Shown: positions 27,711 to 36,696, counted from the first letter of the stretch. The stretch is DNA of 49,940 nucleotides from an uncultured Bacteroidota bacterium (GCA_937920105.1 CALETH010000034.1:1-49940); one strand, 5' to 3'. The notes: a model not told the origin generated them from the sequence alone. Numbers and translations are program-made.

Positions 27711-28103
27711 ATAAAAAAAAGTATTTTTATTCTCGCCGTATTTAGTACCGTTCTTGTGTTATTAAGTTGTAGGAGAAAGGGAAAGAAAATATCTGACTCC
27801 ATTGAAAATGAATTAAAAAAAGAATGGGAAAAATTTAAAAAAGATGTTCAAAAAACGATAGAAAAAAATAAAACGACTGTTAATGGATTGAAGAAAAATA
27901 TAGAAACGTTACATGGTGAAGCAAAAACCAAATACCAGCAAACAGTTGATGAATTAGAAAAACAAAATGACGCATTGCAGGAAAGAATCAATAATTATAA
28001 AGAAGAAGGAAAAGAACGATGGGAAAAATTCAAAAAAGAATTTACCCATGAGATGGAACAAATCGGAACGACCATAAAAGATTTAATAAAAACTAATACA
28101 TAA
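27711..28103 (+). CDS. Coiled-coil lipoprotein with an apparent ATA start codon
   Basis: 130 residues if read from ATA at 27711. In this frame ATA is followed by KKSIFILAVFSTVLVLLSC, a complete lipoprotein signal peptide with lipobox LLSC. No ATG, GTG or TTG lies between the upstream in-frame stop (27693) and the lipobox; the only canonical start, GTG at 27756, would leave just four residues before the Cys and destroy the signal. The mature part is a charged coiled coil closely like the protein at 21061-21501. Either AUA (or the preceding AUC) is used as a start, or a G-to-A change has damaged the start codon. The small membrane gene at 28106 follows directly. Confidence 0.75.
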   Translation: MKKSIFILAVFSTVLVLLSCRRKGKKISDSIENELKKEWEKFKKDVQKTIEKNKTTVNGLKKNIETLHGEAKTKYQQTVDELEKQNDALQERINNYKEEGKERWEKFKKEFTHEMEQIGTTIKDLIKTNT

Positions 28104-28105
28104 AT

Positions 28106-28276
28106 ATGAAAGGTGAGAGTATGGGAGGCATATTATATTTTATTGCTGTAGTGTTAGTGATAGCATGGGCAATTGGTTTTTTTGGATATCATGCTGGTAG
28201 CATTATTCACTTGTTATTGGTGATTGCCGCAATTGCCGTTTTATTGAGAGTTATCCGCGGGAAAAACCCCGTGTAA
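28106..28276 (+). CDS. Small membrane protein, lmo0937-like
   Basis: 56 residues, or 51 from the second ATG at 28121. GGILYFIAVVLVIAWAIGFF and a second helix, IIHLLLVIAAIAVLLRVIR, make a two-helix membrane protein with the pattern of the lmo0937 family, small proteins often found with stress genes. It begins 2 bp after the lipoprotein stop codon and precedes a terminator, completing the cassette. Too short for most gene callers. Confidence 0.82.
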   Translation: MKGESMGGILYFIAVVLVIAWAIGFFGYHAGSIIHLLLVIAAIAVLLRVIRGKNPV

Positions 28277-28296
28277 AATCCATAATGGGACAAAAC

Positions 28297-28335
28297 AAAA
28301 AAGAGAATGATAACATATCATTCTCTTTTTTTTAT
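28297..28335 (+). terminator. Terminator of the second cassette
   Basis: AAGAGAATGATA (28301-28312) and TATCATTCTCTT (28316-28327) have arms identical to those at 21001-21028, with a 3-base loop, an A-run before and a T-run after. Confidence 0.92.
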
Positions 28336-28347
28336 TAAAGAAGTTTA

Positions 28348-28389
28348 ATTATAGTTTTCTTATATTATTTTAATGCTAAAAACTATAAT
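28348..28389. promoter_or_regulatory. Inverted repeat upstream of the Fic gene
   Basis: ATTATAGTTTT (28348-28358) and AAAACTATAAT (28379-28389) are perfect 11-bp arms separated by 20 bases. The wide spacing and AT content make it a weaker operator candidate than the palindrome next to it. Confidence 0.4.
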
Positions 28390-28396
28390 AAGAAAT

Positions 28397-28441
28397 TTTA
28401 TATTTTAATTTCTTGACTTAAATTAAAATATAAAGTATTTT
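28397..28441 (+). promoter_or_regulatory. Promoter with an overlapping palindrome, Fic gene
   Basis: Perfect 15-bp arms (28397-28411 and 28420-28434; TTTATATTTTAATTT and its complement) surround an 8-base centre CTTGACTT. The centre holds a -35-like TTGACT (28413-28418), and TATTTT lies 17 bases further on (28436-28441) as a -10. A protein bound to this palindrome would cover the promoter, as expected for an autoregulated gene. The Fic start codon is 24 bp downstream. Confidence 0.6.
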
Positions 28442-28464
28442 AAGAAAGAAAAATAGGAAAAAAA

Positions 28465-29601
28465 ATGAAATTAGAAGAATTTACATCAGGTAATTATATC
28501 CAGCAATATCACTATAAAAGTTTTTCTCCATCAAAAGTAAATATGGAGTGGACTTGGAGTGACCCAAAAATCAATACTTTGCTTGCTGAAGCCAATAACA
28601 AACTCGGGGAATTAAATGCCTTTTCTCTTTATGTTCCCGATATAGATTTTTTTATTTCCATGCACGTTATAAAAGAGGCAACAACCTCCAGCAGAATTGA
28701 AGGGACAAAAACCGGTATTGATGAAGCGTTACTTCCTCTCAACGATATTGACCCGGAAAAACGTGATGATTGGCAAGAAGTGCAAAACTATATTCAAGCA
28801 CTCAACCATTCTGTAGAAAAATTGAAAAAACTTCCTCTTTCTACAAGATTATTACAAGAAACACATAAAATTTTGTTAGATGGTGTACGAGGAAAACACA
28901 AAATGCCGGGAGAGTACCGCACAAGCCAAAATTGGATTGGTGGTGCAACATTAAAAGATGCTGTTTTTATTCCACCACACCATACGGAAATTGCAGAGTT
29001 GATGAGCGACCTTGAACATTTTATTCATAATGATACAATAGATGTTCCGCACTTAATTCGAATTGCTATTGCTCATTATCAGTTTGAAACCATTCATCCG
29101 TTTTTGGATGGCAACGGAAGATTAGGGCGATTGTTGATTACATTGTATTTGGTTTCTGTGGGCTTGTTGAATAAACCAACATTGTATTTATCGGATTTTT
29201 TTGAGAAAAATAAATCACTGTATTATGATAACCTTACATTTGCTCGTACTTCCAATAATCTTTTGCAGTGGATAAAATTTTTTTTAGTGGCGGTGTGCGA
29301 AATTTCCGATAAAGGGATTGCAACGTTTAAAGCAATTTTACGATTGCGAGAAAAATTAGAAGGTGAAAAATTATTTTCTTTGGGAAAACGTGCCAATAAC
29401 GCAAAAAAGTTATTGAATTATCTTTATAAACAACCCATTGTGAATGTGAAAACTGTTGAAAAAGTTTTGAAAATAACACCAGTTTCTGCCAATGCAATAA
29501 TAAAAGATTTTGAAACGCTAGGAATTTTAAAAGAAGTAACTGGTTATAAACGAAATAGAATGTTTATGTTTGAGGAATATTGTAGATTGTTTAGAAAATA
29601 A
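28465..29601 (+). CDS. Fic-family adenylyltransferase, class II, with C-terminal winged helix
   Basis: 378 residues. The active-site loop HPFLDGNGRLGR (H211, D215, N217, R219, R222) is complete. An N-terminal SSRIEG (75-80) provides the inhibitory helix with E79, marking a class II, self-inhibited Fic enzyme. The N-terminal Fic_N-type region and the C-terminal part (about 305-378; YLYKQPIVNVKTVEKVLKIT, AIIKDFETLGILKEVTGYKR) resemble a winged-helix DNA-binding domain. Such proteins transfer AMP to target proteins; targets are unknown here. The palindrome over its promoter fits autoregulation through the winged helix. Convergent with the AsmA-like gene, 4 bp apart. Confidence 0.92.
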   Translation: MKLEEFTSGNYIQQYHYKSFSPSKVNMEWTWSDPKINTLLAEANNKLGELNAFSLYVPDIDFFISMHVIKEATTSSRIEGTKTGIDEALLPLNDIDPEKRDDWQEVQNYIQALNHSVEKLKKLPLSTRLLQETHKILLDGVRGKHKMPGEYRTSQNWIGGATLKDAVFIPPHHTEIAELMSDLEHFIHNDTIDVPHLIRIAIAHYQFETIHPFLDGNGRLGRLLITLYLVSVGLLNKPTLYLSDFFEKNKSLYYDNLTFARTSNNLLQWIKFFLVAVCEISDKGIATFKAILRLREKLEGEKLFSLGKRANNAKKLLNYLYKQPIVNVKTVEKVLKITPVSANAIIKDFETLGILKEVTGYKRNRMFMFEEYCRLFRK

Positions 29602-29605
29602 AATC

Positions 29606-30961
29606 TCAAAATCCTACCACATCTTGCATACCACCTCGCAGTGCATACCAAATAAATTGGATAAATGTTTCTTCCTTTTTTTTCTGGTACTTAATGGTAC
29701 CAGTTTTCAAATCATCCGGTAAATTATCTTGGCGAATTTTGAAAGTGTTCACGAAAAAAGAAATAATACTATTAGAAAAACCTTTTTCACTTCTTGTTTT
29801 TTCATCAAGAAGGGCAAAAGAAAGATTGTCATAAATCCCGCGTATTTTTCCTATTGCGTATCCTTTGTTTACCGTGATAGTATATGTTGCTTTGTGAAGT
29901 GTTCCGGATTTAATTCGTACTGGTTCAGCAATTTCCAGAAAAGGATTAATTTTGGTGAATGGTATTCTTTCTAAAGAACCCGAATAATGAAAAGAAAATT
30001 CCGGCAGTGCAAGCGGCATGGTTAATGTTAATTTCATAGTACTGCTGTTCAGAAATTTTGTCTGAGCATGAATGAATAGTGTATCATTTTCTTTAAAGTT
30101 ATTAGTAATTCCGGTAACTACCATCTGCGTAGTATCAAACGTTACTGTTGCGGGTGTAGAATTTTTTTTAAATTCTTCTCTATATCGGAAAAATGCATTA
30201 CTAATTTTTACACTATCACACTGTAATGGAGTTTTTATAGATGAAAGTGCTTCTTTTGGCATTACTGGACTTGGAGAAAGACTATCAATTGGTTTTTCTT
30301 TATTGAGTAAAAAATCAAAAGAAGCATTTTTTCCACTCACAGAACGTGCGTAGTAAGCAGTGTTTTGTAAAAGTGCTGTATAATTAAAACCCGCGATAGC
30401 AATTTGAGGAACAGCAATCCGCATTCTTGTTATTCTAAATTTATTGAGAGAAAAAAACGTATTATCATCCACAAAAGGTTGATAATGAAATTCTTCTGCA
30501 CTCAGGGACGAATCTGGTACGGAGATACGCAAATTATGAAAACGGAGTTCATAGTAGGAAGAAGGAAAAATAAATTTCGCTTCTTTCATTTCCCCATTAA
30601 CGTGCGAACTAAAATCTTTCTCCATAAAAAGTTTTATCCAATTTATTCCTGTTAAAGAAGGTGAAATGAGTGTGCAGGAAAAAGAAGTGTCTTTTGTCTG
30701 AATAGAAAGTGAATCACAACCAATACGATTTTTCCATACATCATATTGTATGTGACCAACTTGCAATGTGTAATTTGGATATTTTTCTGCAAAGGAGGTA
30801 ATAATTTTTTCTTTTGCAAAATTATTCAAAAGTGAATCTGAAAAAATAAAAAGTATTATTATTCCTATAAGCACAAAAATTGTACCATAGAAGATTGTGG
30901 AAAAAATATATCTCCTTACGAGAGATTTTTTCTTTTGAGGTGAAGATTTTAATATTGGCAT
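29606..30961 (-). CDS. AsmA-like membrane-anchored protein
   Basis: 451 residues. A cytoplasmic basic start, one membrane helix (about 20-43; FSTIFYGTIFVLIGIIILFIF), then a long strand-rich periplasmic part with repeated TxxxSFSxxL-like strands (CDSLSIQTKDTSFSCTLISP, LRFHNLRISVPDSSLSAEEF, CDSVKISNAFFRYREEF). This layout is that of AsmA/DUF748-type proteins, bridge-like proteins thought to act in lipid transport to the outer membrane. Family call is from overall pattern and is moderate. Starts at the base after the stop of the AI-2E family transporter. Confidence 0.6.
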   Translation of the reverse strand: MPILKSSPQKKKSLVRRYIFSTIFYGTIFVLIGIIILFIFSDSLLNNFAKEKIITSFAEKYPNYTLQVGHIQYDVWKNRIGCDSLSIQTKDTSFSCTLISPSLTGINWIKLFMEKDFSSHVNGEMKEAKFIFPSSYYELRFHNLRISVPDSSLSAEEFHYQPFVDDNTFFSLNKFRITRMRIAVPQIAIAGFNYTALLQNTAYYARSVSGKNASFDFLLNKEKPIDSLSPSPVMPKEALSSIKTPLQCDSVKISNAFFRYREEFKKNSTPATVTFDTTQMVVTGITNNFKENDTLFIHAQTKFLNSSTMKLTLTMPLALPEFSFHYSGSLERIPFTKINPFLEIAEPVRIKSGTLHKATYTITVNKGYAIGKIRGIYDNLSFALLDEKTRSEKGFSNSIISFFVNTFKIRQDNLPDDLKTGTIKYQKKKEETFIQFIWYALRGGMQDVVGF

Positions 30962-32023
30962 TTATTTTTCCTTTGTTATTTTTTTATTATCTTCACTTAA
31001 AGAAGGTCCAAGCAGTATGGCTATCCAACGAGTACTATTACTATTTTCTAATGCAAATTTTAGAGCCATGGTTAGCGGTACGCATAAAATAGTACCAACA
31101 ACACCAAGTAAACTTCCCCAAAAAATCACTGAGAGAAAAACAACCAATGTGGAAAGTCCTAATCTTTCTCCCATTAATTTAGGATACACAAAATTTCCTA
31201 ATGCAAATGTGATGGCAGCAGCACCACCGCCTCCGAGAAAACCGTATCCTATTCCGAATTGTATGTAAGAAAGCAGAAAAATGGGAATAATAACAAAAAG
31301 AGGACCGATACTTGGTATATAGGTTGATAAAAAAACTAATACGCCTAAAAGGAGGGCGTATTCTATACCCAAAACATACAGCCATAATGTTACGAGTACG
31401 CCTGCTGCAAAACTCAGGATTGTTTGTACGATAATATAACGATTGAGATTTTTTATGAATGCGGTAAAGTTAAGAAAAAATGGTTTAGTGGTACCTAAAC
31501 CTTCGCGAAGTTTAGCAGAAAAGTAGGGACTTTCTAAAAGAAGAAATGTTACCATAAGAAATACAAGAACTACATTAGAAAATAATGAACCGATTGCTAT
31601 GACCACACTACCTGCTACAGTCATGAGTGCATCCGGCTTAAAAGAATCCGTAAATTTTTTTTCGTTGATGATGATATTTTTATCGGCGAGCATTTTTCTC
31701 AGTTCCGCACTTTGCTCATCTAAACGTTGCATATAGGTAGGAATATTTTCAGAAAGATTTTTAATGGATGTTCCCACGAGTATGCTTATTAATCCGAAAA
31801 GGATAATTAATATCACAATAACAAGGAGAACTCCAACACCAAAAGGGATATGTCTCCGTTGAAGAAATCTAATAAGGGGAGTGGCAATTATAGAAATAAA
31901 AAGAGAAAGAAAAAAAAGTGAGAGTAGCGTTTGAGCGTGATAAGTACCCCACATAATAACTACGAGTAAGGCGGTGATAATAAAGAAATGAAGTACTGGT
32001 TGAGAATTTATTTTTTCAGTCAT
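30962..32023 (-). CDS. AI-2E family (PerM-like) transporter
   Basis: 353 residues from MTEKINSQPVLHFF; the longer frame to 32152 would overlap the small membrane gene at 32074, while AAAGGAG lies about 10 bases before the ATG at 32023. About eight membrane helices, with the long soluble loop after helix 3 and PSIGPLFVIIPIFLL and GFLGGGGAAAITFALGNFVYPKLMGERLG, typical of this family. Members export small molecules or cations; substrate unknown, and the name does not prove AI-2 transport. Middle gene of a three-gene run. Confidence 0.9.
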   Translation of the reverse strand: MTEKINSQPVLHFFIITALLVVIMWGTYHAQTLLSLFFLSLFISIIATPLIRFLQRRHIPFGVGVLLVIVILIILFGLISILVGTSIKNLSENIPTYMQRLDEQSAELRKMLADKNIIINEKKFTDSFKPDALMTVAGSVVIAIGSLFSNVVLVFLMVTFLLLESPYFSAKLREGLGTTKPFFLNFTAFIKNLNRYIIVQTILSFAAGVLVTLWLYVLGIEYALLLGVLVFLSTYIPSIGPLFVIIPIFLLSYIQFGIGYGFLGGGGAAAITFALGNFVYPKLMGERLGLSTLVVFLSVIFWGSLLGVVGTILCVPLTMALKFALENSNSTRWIAILLGPSLSEDNKKITKEK

Positions 32024-32073
32024 TTGAGTACTGCTCCTTTCTGATATCCATAATTTTTCTATTGATACATTAA

Positions 32074-32289
32074 TTATACATGCTTTTTTTTGCTTAAAAA
32101 GAAAAAGGCTCCGCCGATTACCATTATTCCTATTCCAATAAGTGGGGACCAACTTTCTGTATGTTTTTCATCTTTTGTTACTTCTATTTCTCCGATATCT
32201 ACCACTTTTTCTTTTGTTACATAGGTAATACTGGTATAAATAGTCATCAGTATGCCGATAATAAAAATAACTATGCCTGCTTTTTTCAT
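32074..32289 (-). CDS. Small two-helix membrane protein
   Basis: 71 residues: helix 1 (AGIVIFIIGILMTIYTSITYV), a charged loop (TKEKVVDIGEIEVTKDEKH) and helix 2 (SPLIGIGIMVIGGAFFFL) with a basic end. I have seen similar small proteins in Bacteroidota stress loci, but no function is known to me. First gene of the run with the transporter and the AsmA-like protein. ATG preceded by AGGAG about 6 bases upstream. Confidence 0.8.
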   Translation of the reverse strand: MKKAGIVIFIIGILMTIYTSITYVTKEKVVDIGEIEVTKDEKHTESWSPLIGIGIMVIGGAFFFLSKKKHV

Positions 32290-32853
32290 GATTATTCTCC
32301 TAGAGGTAATAATAAAAACGTGAATACAATTATAGAATGAGTTAAAAAATACTCTACACCTTCACAAGAGAAAAAAAATACATTATAACAAAACTATTGA
32401 AGGTGAACTTATAGAGGTAAAACAGGGGTATAGCAAGTGGTAGAAATAGTGTAAAGAGGGTTCTCCGAATTTCTATTTTTTGATAGGAACGGTAAGTAAA
32501 TGATGGGTTGCCGGTAAAAGCAACATTGAGATGCGAAGGTTATGAGAGATGGGCATGAATGGTATTCCTTTCTTTCGTACTGTTGAAATGACTTTGCAAC
32601 AAAAAAGAACTTATACTCATTGAGGTGACTGTTACAATATAAAACAAAAATACTCTAAAGACAATAACAGAGGAGGTAGGAGAGTATGACGAAAATTAAG
32701 AGGAAAGGTTTTGTTATAATTTTTATGATTTAAAAGTACCTTCTCTTGCATTAAGAAATTTTATGTTTTACATTTTCGAGTTAAAGTAAAAAACAATAAT
32801 TAACTTACATCACAATTAATATCTTTTAGATAAAATATTTTATTAACTGGGTT
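32290..32853. other. Gene-poor AT-rich gap upstream of the predicted defence gene
   Basis: 564 bp with no frame of convincing length. TTGCCGGTAAAAGCAA (32509-32524 region) is a small palindrome. The only candidate gene is a 27-codon minus-strand frame (32473-32556) starting MPISHNLRISMLLLPATHHL with AAAGGA about 9 bases before its ATG; weak, listed in the findings. The promoter of the gene at 32854 must lie here but I could not pick it out with confidence. Confidence 0.7.
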
Positions 32854-35800
32854 ATGCAACATACACAACTTGTTACAGAAGAAAAATTAAATAACCACGC
32901 AGATTATTTAGAATCACAGAGTTTAATTCCTGAATTGATTTTTAGATTAATTGCGGCTTCAATACAAAATCCCAAAGAGTTACGTATACCATGGAGTGGA
33001 AGTATTGGACAGACAGGACGCGATGGCATTGTTGATTCTCCTTATTCATTTGACCCTTACGTACCTCAAGGACAAAGTTTTTGGGAATTTGGAACTGGTA
33101 GCCACCCTGCTAAAAAAGCAACAGAGGAGTTTAAAAAAAGAACTATAAGTACTTCTAAAGAAGAGCAACAAAAATCTATTTTTATTTTTGTAACTCCACG
33201 TTCAGCAAAAAACACTAAATGGGATGAAGGAAAACAAAGAAAATGGATAGCTAATAATAAGAAAAAAGGTTGTTGGCAAGATATTAAAATTATTGATGGA
33301 ACAATATTAGTACAATGGCTTTATTTGTTTCCTGAAATTGATATATGGCTTGCTGAAAAATTTAGTATTACTGGAAAGGGAATTTCTTCTCCTTATCTTC
33401 ACTGGGAAATGTTAAAAACCTATGGGTCCCCACCATTTTTAAAACCAGAAGTTTTTTTATCTGGTAGAGAACAAGCAAAAGAAGAGATATTAAAAATAGT
33501 TAAAAATGAAACAAGAGAACTTTTATTAGAAACACGATACCCTAATGAATGTGTAGATTTTGTAGTAGCAGTGTTGGCTTCTCTTGAAAAAAATGAACAA
33601 ACTGCTTTTGCAGGTCGTTGTTTAATCATAGATAACCCTGACACATGGAAAAAAATGTGTACTTTGCGAACTCCACATGTTTTAATTCCCACCGCTAAAC
33701 TAGATATTAATAATACAGATGCAGATTTATTGCAAGAAATAAAACGTTATAACCATCGTATCATTTTTTCTGCTCTCTCTTCAAATTCACATGGTAATTC
33801 TGTACGTTTAAAGGAAATAAAACCTTATGAATTAGCCGAAAATTTAAAATTGTGTGGATACAATGATGCCAGAGCAGAAAGTATTGCAAATAAATGTGAA
33901 GGAAATATTCTAATATTAAAGAAACTTTTACAAAAAGTTTCTGTCTCACCACATTGGACTTCTTTTGATAGTATATCGGAATTGGCAATTGCTTCCATTA
34001 TTGGTCAATGGAATGGTAATTTTGATGGTGACCATAATGTTATAGGAGAAATACTGGGAAATGAATATGGGGAGTGGATTCGGATTATCCGCCCAATGAC
34101 ATTACAACCGAACCCTCCCCTTATTCAACGTGATGAAAGATGGAATTTCATTTCTCGGTTTGAGGGATGGCAATATCTTGGACAGTATTTATCAGATAAA
34201 TATTTAAATCGTTTTTCAAAACAAGCCATTATTGTCTTACGAGAAATAAATCCAAAATTATCATTACCCAAAGAAGACCGATGGGCTGCATCTATGTATG
34301 GTGTACAACAAAAGTATTCCAATAATATTCGCGAAGGTCTTGCGGAAACATTAGCGTTGATAGGAGCATATCCTCGAGCACTCACATCATGTACATATAG
34401 AAATGTAGAATCAATAGTTATAACAACAATACGAGAAATTTTAAAAGAACTTGATTGGAGTTTATTAGCGAGTTTAAATGATGTTTTACCATTACTTGCT
34501 GAAGCATCTCCAGAAGAGTTTTTAAACGCCATAGAAAAAATTGTAAATGACAAAGAAAATAAAACATTTGAGTTACTTTTTGCACAAGAAGGAAATGCCA
34601 TGGGTGGTCAAAATTATATGACCGGTATTCTTTGGGCATTAGAAACATTAGCATGGCATCCGGATTATCTCACAAGAATTACATTAATATTGGGACGACT
34701 TGCCGAAATTGACCCAGGAGGAAATTGGGTAGAGCGACCTTTGAATGTCCTTGCAAAACTTTTTTTTCCAGGAATATCCCAAACTTCAGCAAATATCGAA
34801 AAACAAAAACTTAGTGTTGAACTACTCCTCCGTGAATATCCAAGCATTGGCTGGAAATTATTACTTATTCTTTTACCAAATTCAAACCAACTAATAACTA
34901 AAAATAGAAAACCTATATGGCGAGAATTTATTTCAGATAGTTATTCATTTGGTTTTTCAAAGAAAGATTACAAAGAGCAAATTGATATTTTACTAAATCT
35001 TACCTTAAGGCATGCAAAACTTGATTTACAACGATTACATGAACTAACAAAACAACTTGCTAATTTACCAAATCCAATATTTTCAGAAATTCTAGAATAT
35101 CTTTCTTCTGAAACAATAACCACTTTATCTGAAAATAAGCGATTAGTATTGTGGGAAACATTAACGGCATTAGTTATCACACATCGAATGTTTTCAACTG
35201 CTGATTGGGCATTACCAGAAGGCGCAGTGCAAAAAATTGATGTTACAGCAAATAAACTCAAACCAACTTCACTTCATTTACTATATAAAAGACTGTTTAG
35301 CACTCATGAACATGAACTTTATGAAAAAAAGGGAGATTTTGACAATGAGCATAAAAAAATTGAAAAACGCCGAACTGATGCCGTCATTGAAATCTTAAAG
35401 GAAGGTAACATAGAGAGCGTTATAGAATTTGCAAAATCAGTATCATTTCCTATAGAAGTAGGATTAGTATTGGGCAGAATCACTGATAGTAATTATGATT
35501 CCTTTTTTCTTCCAGATAAATTAACAGCTAAAGAAGCGTTTTTAAAAGATGTTGTATTTGGATATGTGCGAAGTCGATTTTACACAAATACAATTGGTTG
35601 GAATTGGGTTAATACTATAAATATATCACATTGGACAAATGAAGAAAAAGCAAAATTTTTTACAATACTTCCCTTTATTAATGAAACTTGGGAAAGAGTT
35701 AAAAAAAATTTAAACAATCATGAATATTTATATTGGGAACAAGTTAAAGAACGTCCTTTTCAAGAAATAGAGAATTTAATAGTACCGATAGAAAAATTTC

Positions 35801-36648
35801 TTCAATATAATCGTTCAAGAGCCGCAATAGAATGTTTTGAAGTCATGCTTCATAAAAAAATTTCATTACCAATTGAACTTCTTTACAAAACTCTTATTGA
35901 TAATGTTAATTCAAATGAACCAATTTATTCGCATCATGGTTATGCTATCAAGGAACTTATTAAATGGTTACAAACAGTTGATAATGTAGACCAAAATAAA
36001 CTTGCACAAATTGAATGGGCGTATCTCACTTTATTAGATTATCATTCAGGTGCAACTCCAAGGGTTCTAGAGCAAATGTTAGCAAATAATTCAAGTTTCT
36101 TTTGTGATGTTATCAGAACCATTTATACTTCTAAAAATGAAAAACCAAAAGAGTTTACAGAAGAGCAAAAAAACAAAGCGACTTATGCATACCAACTTCT
36201 TAATAATTGGAAAACCATTCCCGGAAAAAAAAATGATGATTCTTTTGATGGCATCGCACTAAAGAAATGGCTTGAGGAAGTAAAACTATCTTGCACTCAA
36301 TCAGGTCACTTGGAAGTAGCTCTTATTCATATAGGAAAAGTACTTGTTTATTCACCTGCTGACCCAACTGGATTATGGATTCATAAAGACGCAGCAACAT
36401 TATTAGATGAAAAAAATGAAGATGCAAAAGAAATGCGAAGTGGATTTAGGACTGAACTTTTTAATAAGCGAGGAGCATTTTATTACACTAAAGGAGAAGA
36501 TGAAAAACGATTAGAAAATGAATACAAACAAAAAGCAGAAGCAGTTGAAAAAGAAGGTTATATTAGGTTAGCTACTACTCTACGTAGTATAGCCGATTCC
36601 TATAAACGTGATGCAGAAAGAGAAGCATTACGAAACCCTTTTGAATAA
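32854..36648 (+). CDS. Large predicted defence protein: nuclease-like N-terminus, degenerate STAND-like middle, helical C-terminus
   Basis: 1264 residues, cytoplasmic. About 20-175 looks like a restriction-endonuclease fold: IPWSGSIGQTGRDGIVD with D57, SFWEFGTG with E78, a strand IFIFVTPR (109-116) and a closing VQWLYLFPEIDIWLAEKF. A canonical ExK lysine is not seen; K87 or K88 may serve. About 200-370 begins FLSGREQAKEEIL, as STAND NTPase domains do, but the place of the Walker A loop holds LLLETRYPNECVDFVVAVL, so no P-loop is visible. About 375-1264 is all helix, like the sensor arms of STAND proteins. I recall large uncharacterised proteins with this same opening (GRDG or GWDG, then WE-G, then FVTPR). 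Stands alone between unrelated genes. Confidence 0.7.
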   Translation: MQHTQLVTEEKLNNHADYLESQSLIPELIFRLIAASIQNPKELRIPWSGSIGQTGRDGIVDSPYSFDPYVPQGQSFWEFGTGSHPAKKATEEFKKRTISTSKEEQQKSIFIFVTPRSAKNTKWDEGKQRKWIANNKKKGCWQDIKIIDGTILVQWLYLFPEIDIWLAEKFSITGKGISSPYLHWEMLKTYGSPPFLKPEVFLSGREQAKEEILKIVKNETRELLLETRYPNECVDFVVAVLASLEKNEQTAFAGRCLIIDNPDTWKKMCTLRTPHVLIPTAKLDINNTDADLLQEIKRYNHRIIFSALSSNSHGNSVRLKEIKPYELAENLKLCGYNDARAESIANKCEGNILILKKLLQKVSVSPHWTSFDSISELAIASIIGQWNGNFDGDHNVIGEILGNEYGEWIRIIRPMTLQPNPPLIQRDERWNFISRFEGWQYLGQYLSDKYLNRFSKQAIIVLREINPKLSLPKEDRWAASMYGVQQKYSNNIREGLAETLALIGAYPRALTSCTYRNVESIVITTIREILKELDWSLLASLNDVLPLLAEASPEEFLNAIEKIVNDKENKTFELLFAQEGNAMGGQNYMTGILWALETLAWHPDYLTRITLILGRLAEIDPGGNWVERPLNVLAKLFFPGISQTSANIEKQKLSVELLLREYPSIGWKLLLILLPNSNQLITKNRKPIWREFISDSYSFGFSKKDYKEQIDILLNLTLRHAKLDLQRLHELTKQLANLPNPIFSEILEYLSSETITTLSENKRLVLWETLTALVITHRMFSTADWALPEGAVQKIDVTANKLKPTSLHLLYKRLFSTHEHELYEKKGDFDNEHKKIEKRRTDAVIEILKEGNIESVIEFAKSVSFPIEVGLVLGRITDSNYDSFFLPDKLTAKEAFLKDVVFGYVRSRFYTNTIGWNWVNTINISHWTNEEKAKFFTILPFINETWERVKKNLNNHEYLYWEQVKERPFQEIENLIVPIEKFLQYNRSRAAIECFEVMLHKKISLPIELLYKTLIDNVNSNEPIYSHHGYAIKELIKWLQTVDNVDQNKLAQIEWAYLTLLDYHSGATPRVLEQMLANNSSFFCDVIRTIYTSKNEKPKEFTEEQKNKATYAYQLLNNWKTIPGKKNDDSFDGIALKKWLEEVKLSCTQSGHLEVALIHIGKVLVYSPADPTGLWIHKDAATLLDEKNEDAKEMRSGFRTELFNKRGAFYYTKGEDEKRLENEYKQKAEAVEKEGYIRLATTLRSIADSYKRDAEREALRNPFE

Positions 36649-36696
36649 TACTAATGTAAAAATAAAGCGAATTATATTTTCCACCAAAAACTTTTC

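Noticed and set aside
32024..32152. Longer N-terminus of the AI-2E family transporter
   Set aside because: Overlaps the small membrane gene at 32074-32289, and a good ribosome site supports the start at 32023.
28465..36648. A single defence island from Fic to the large nuclease-like gene
   Set aside because: The genes between (AsmA-like, transporter, small membrane protein) run on the opposite strand and look like ordinary envelope genes.
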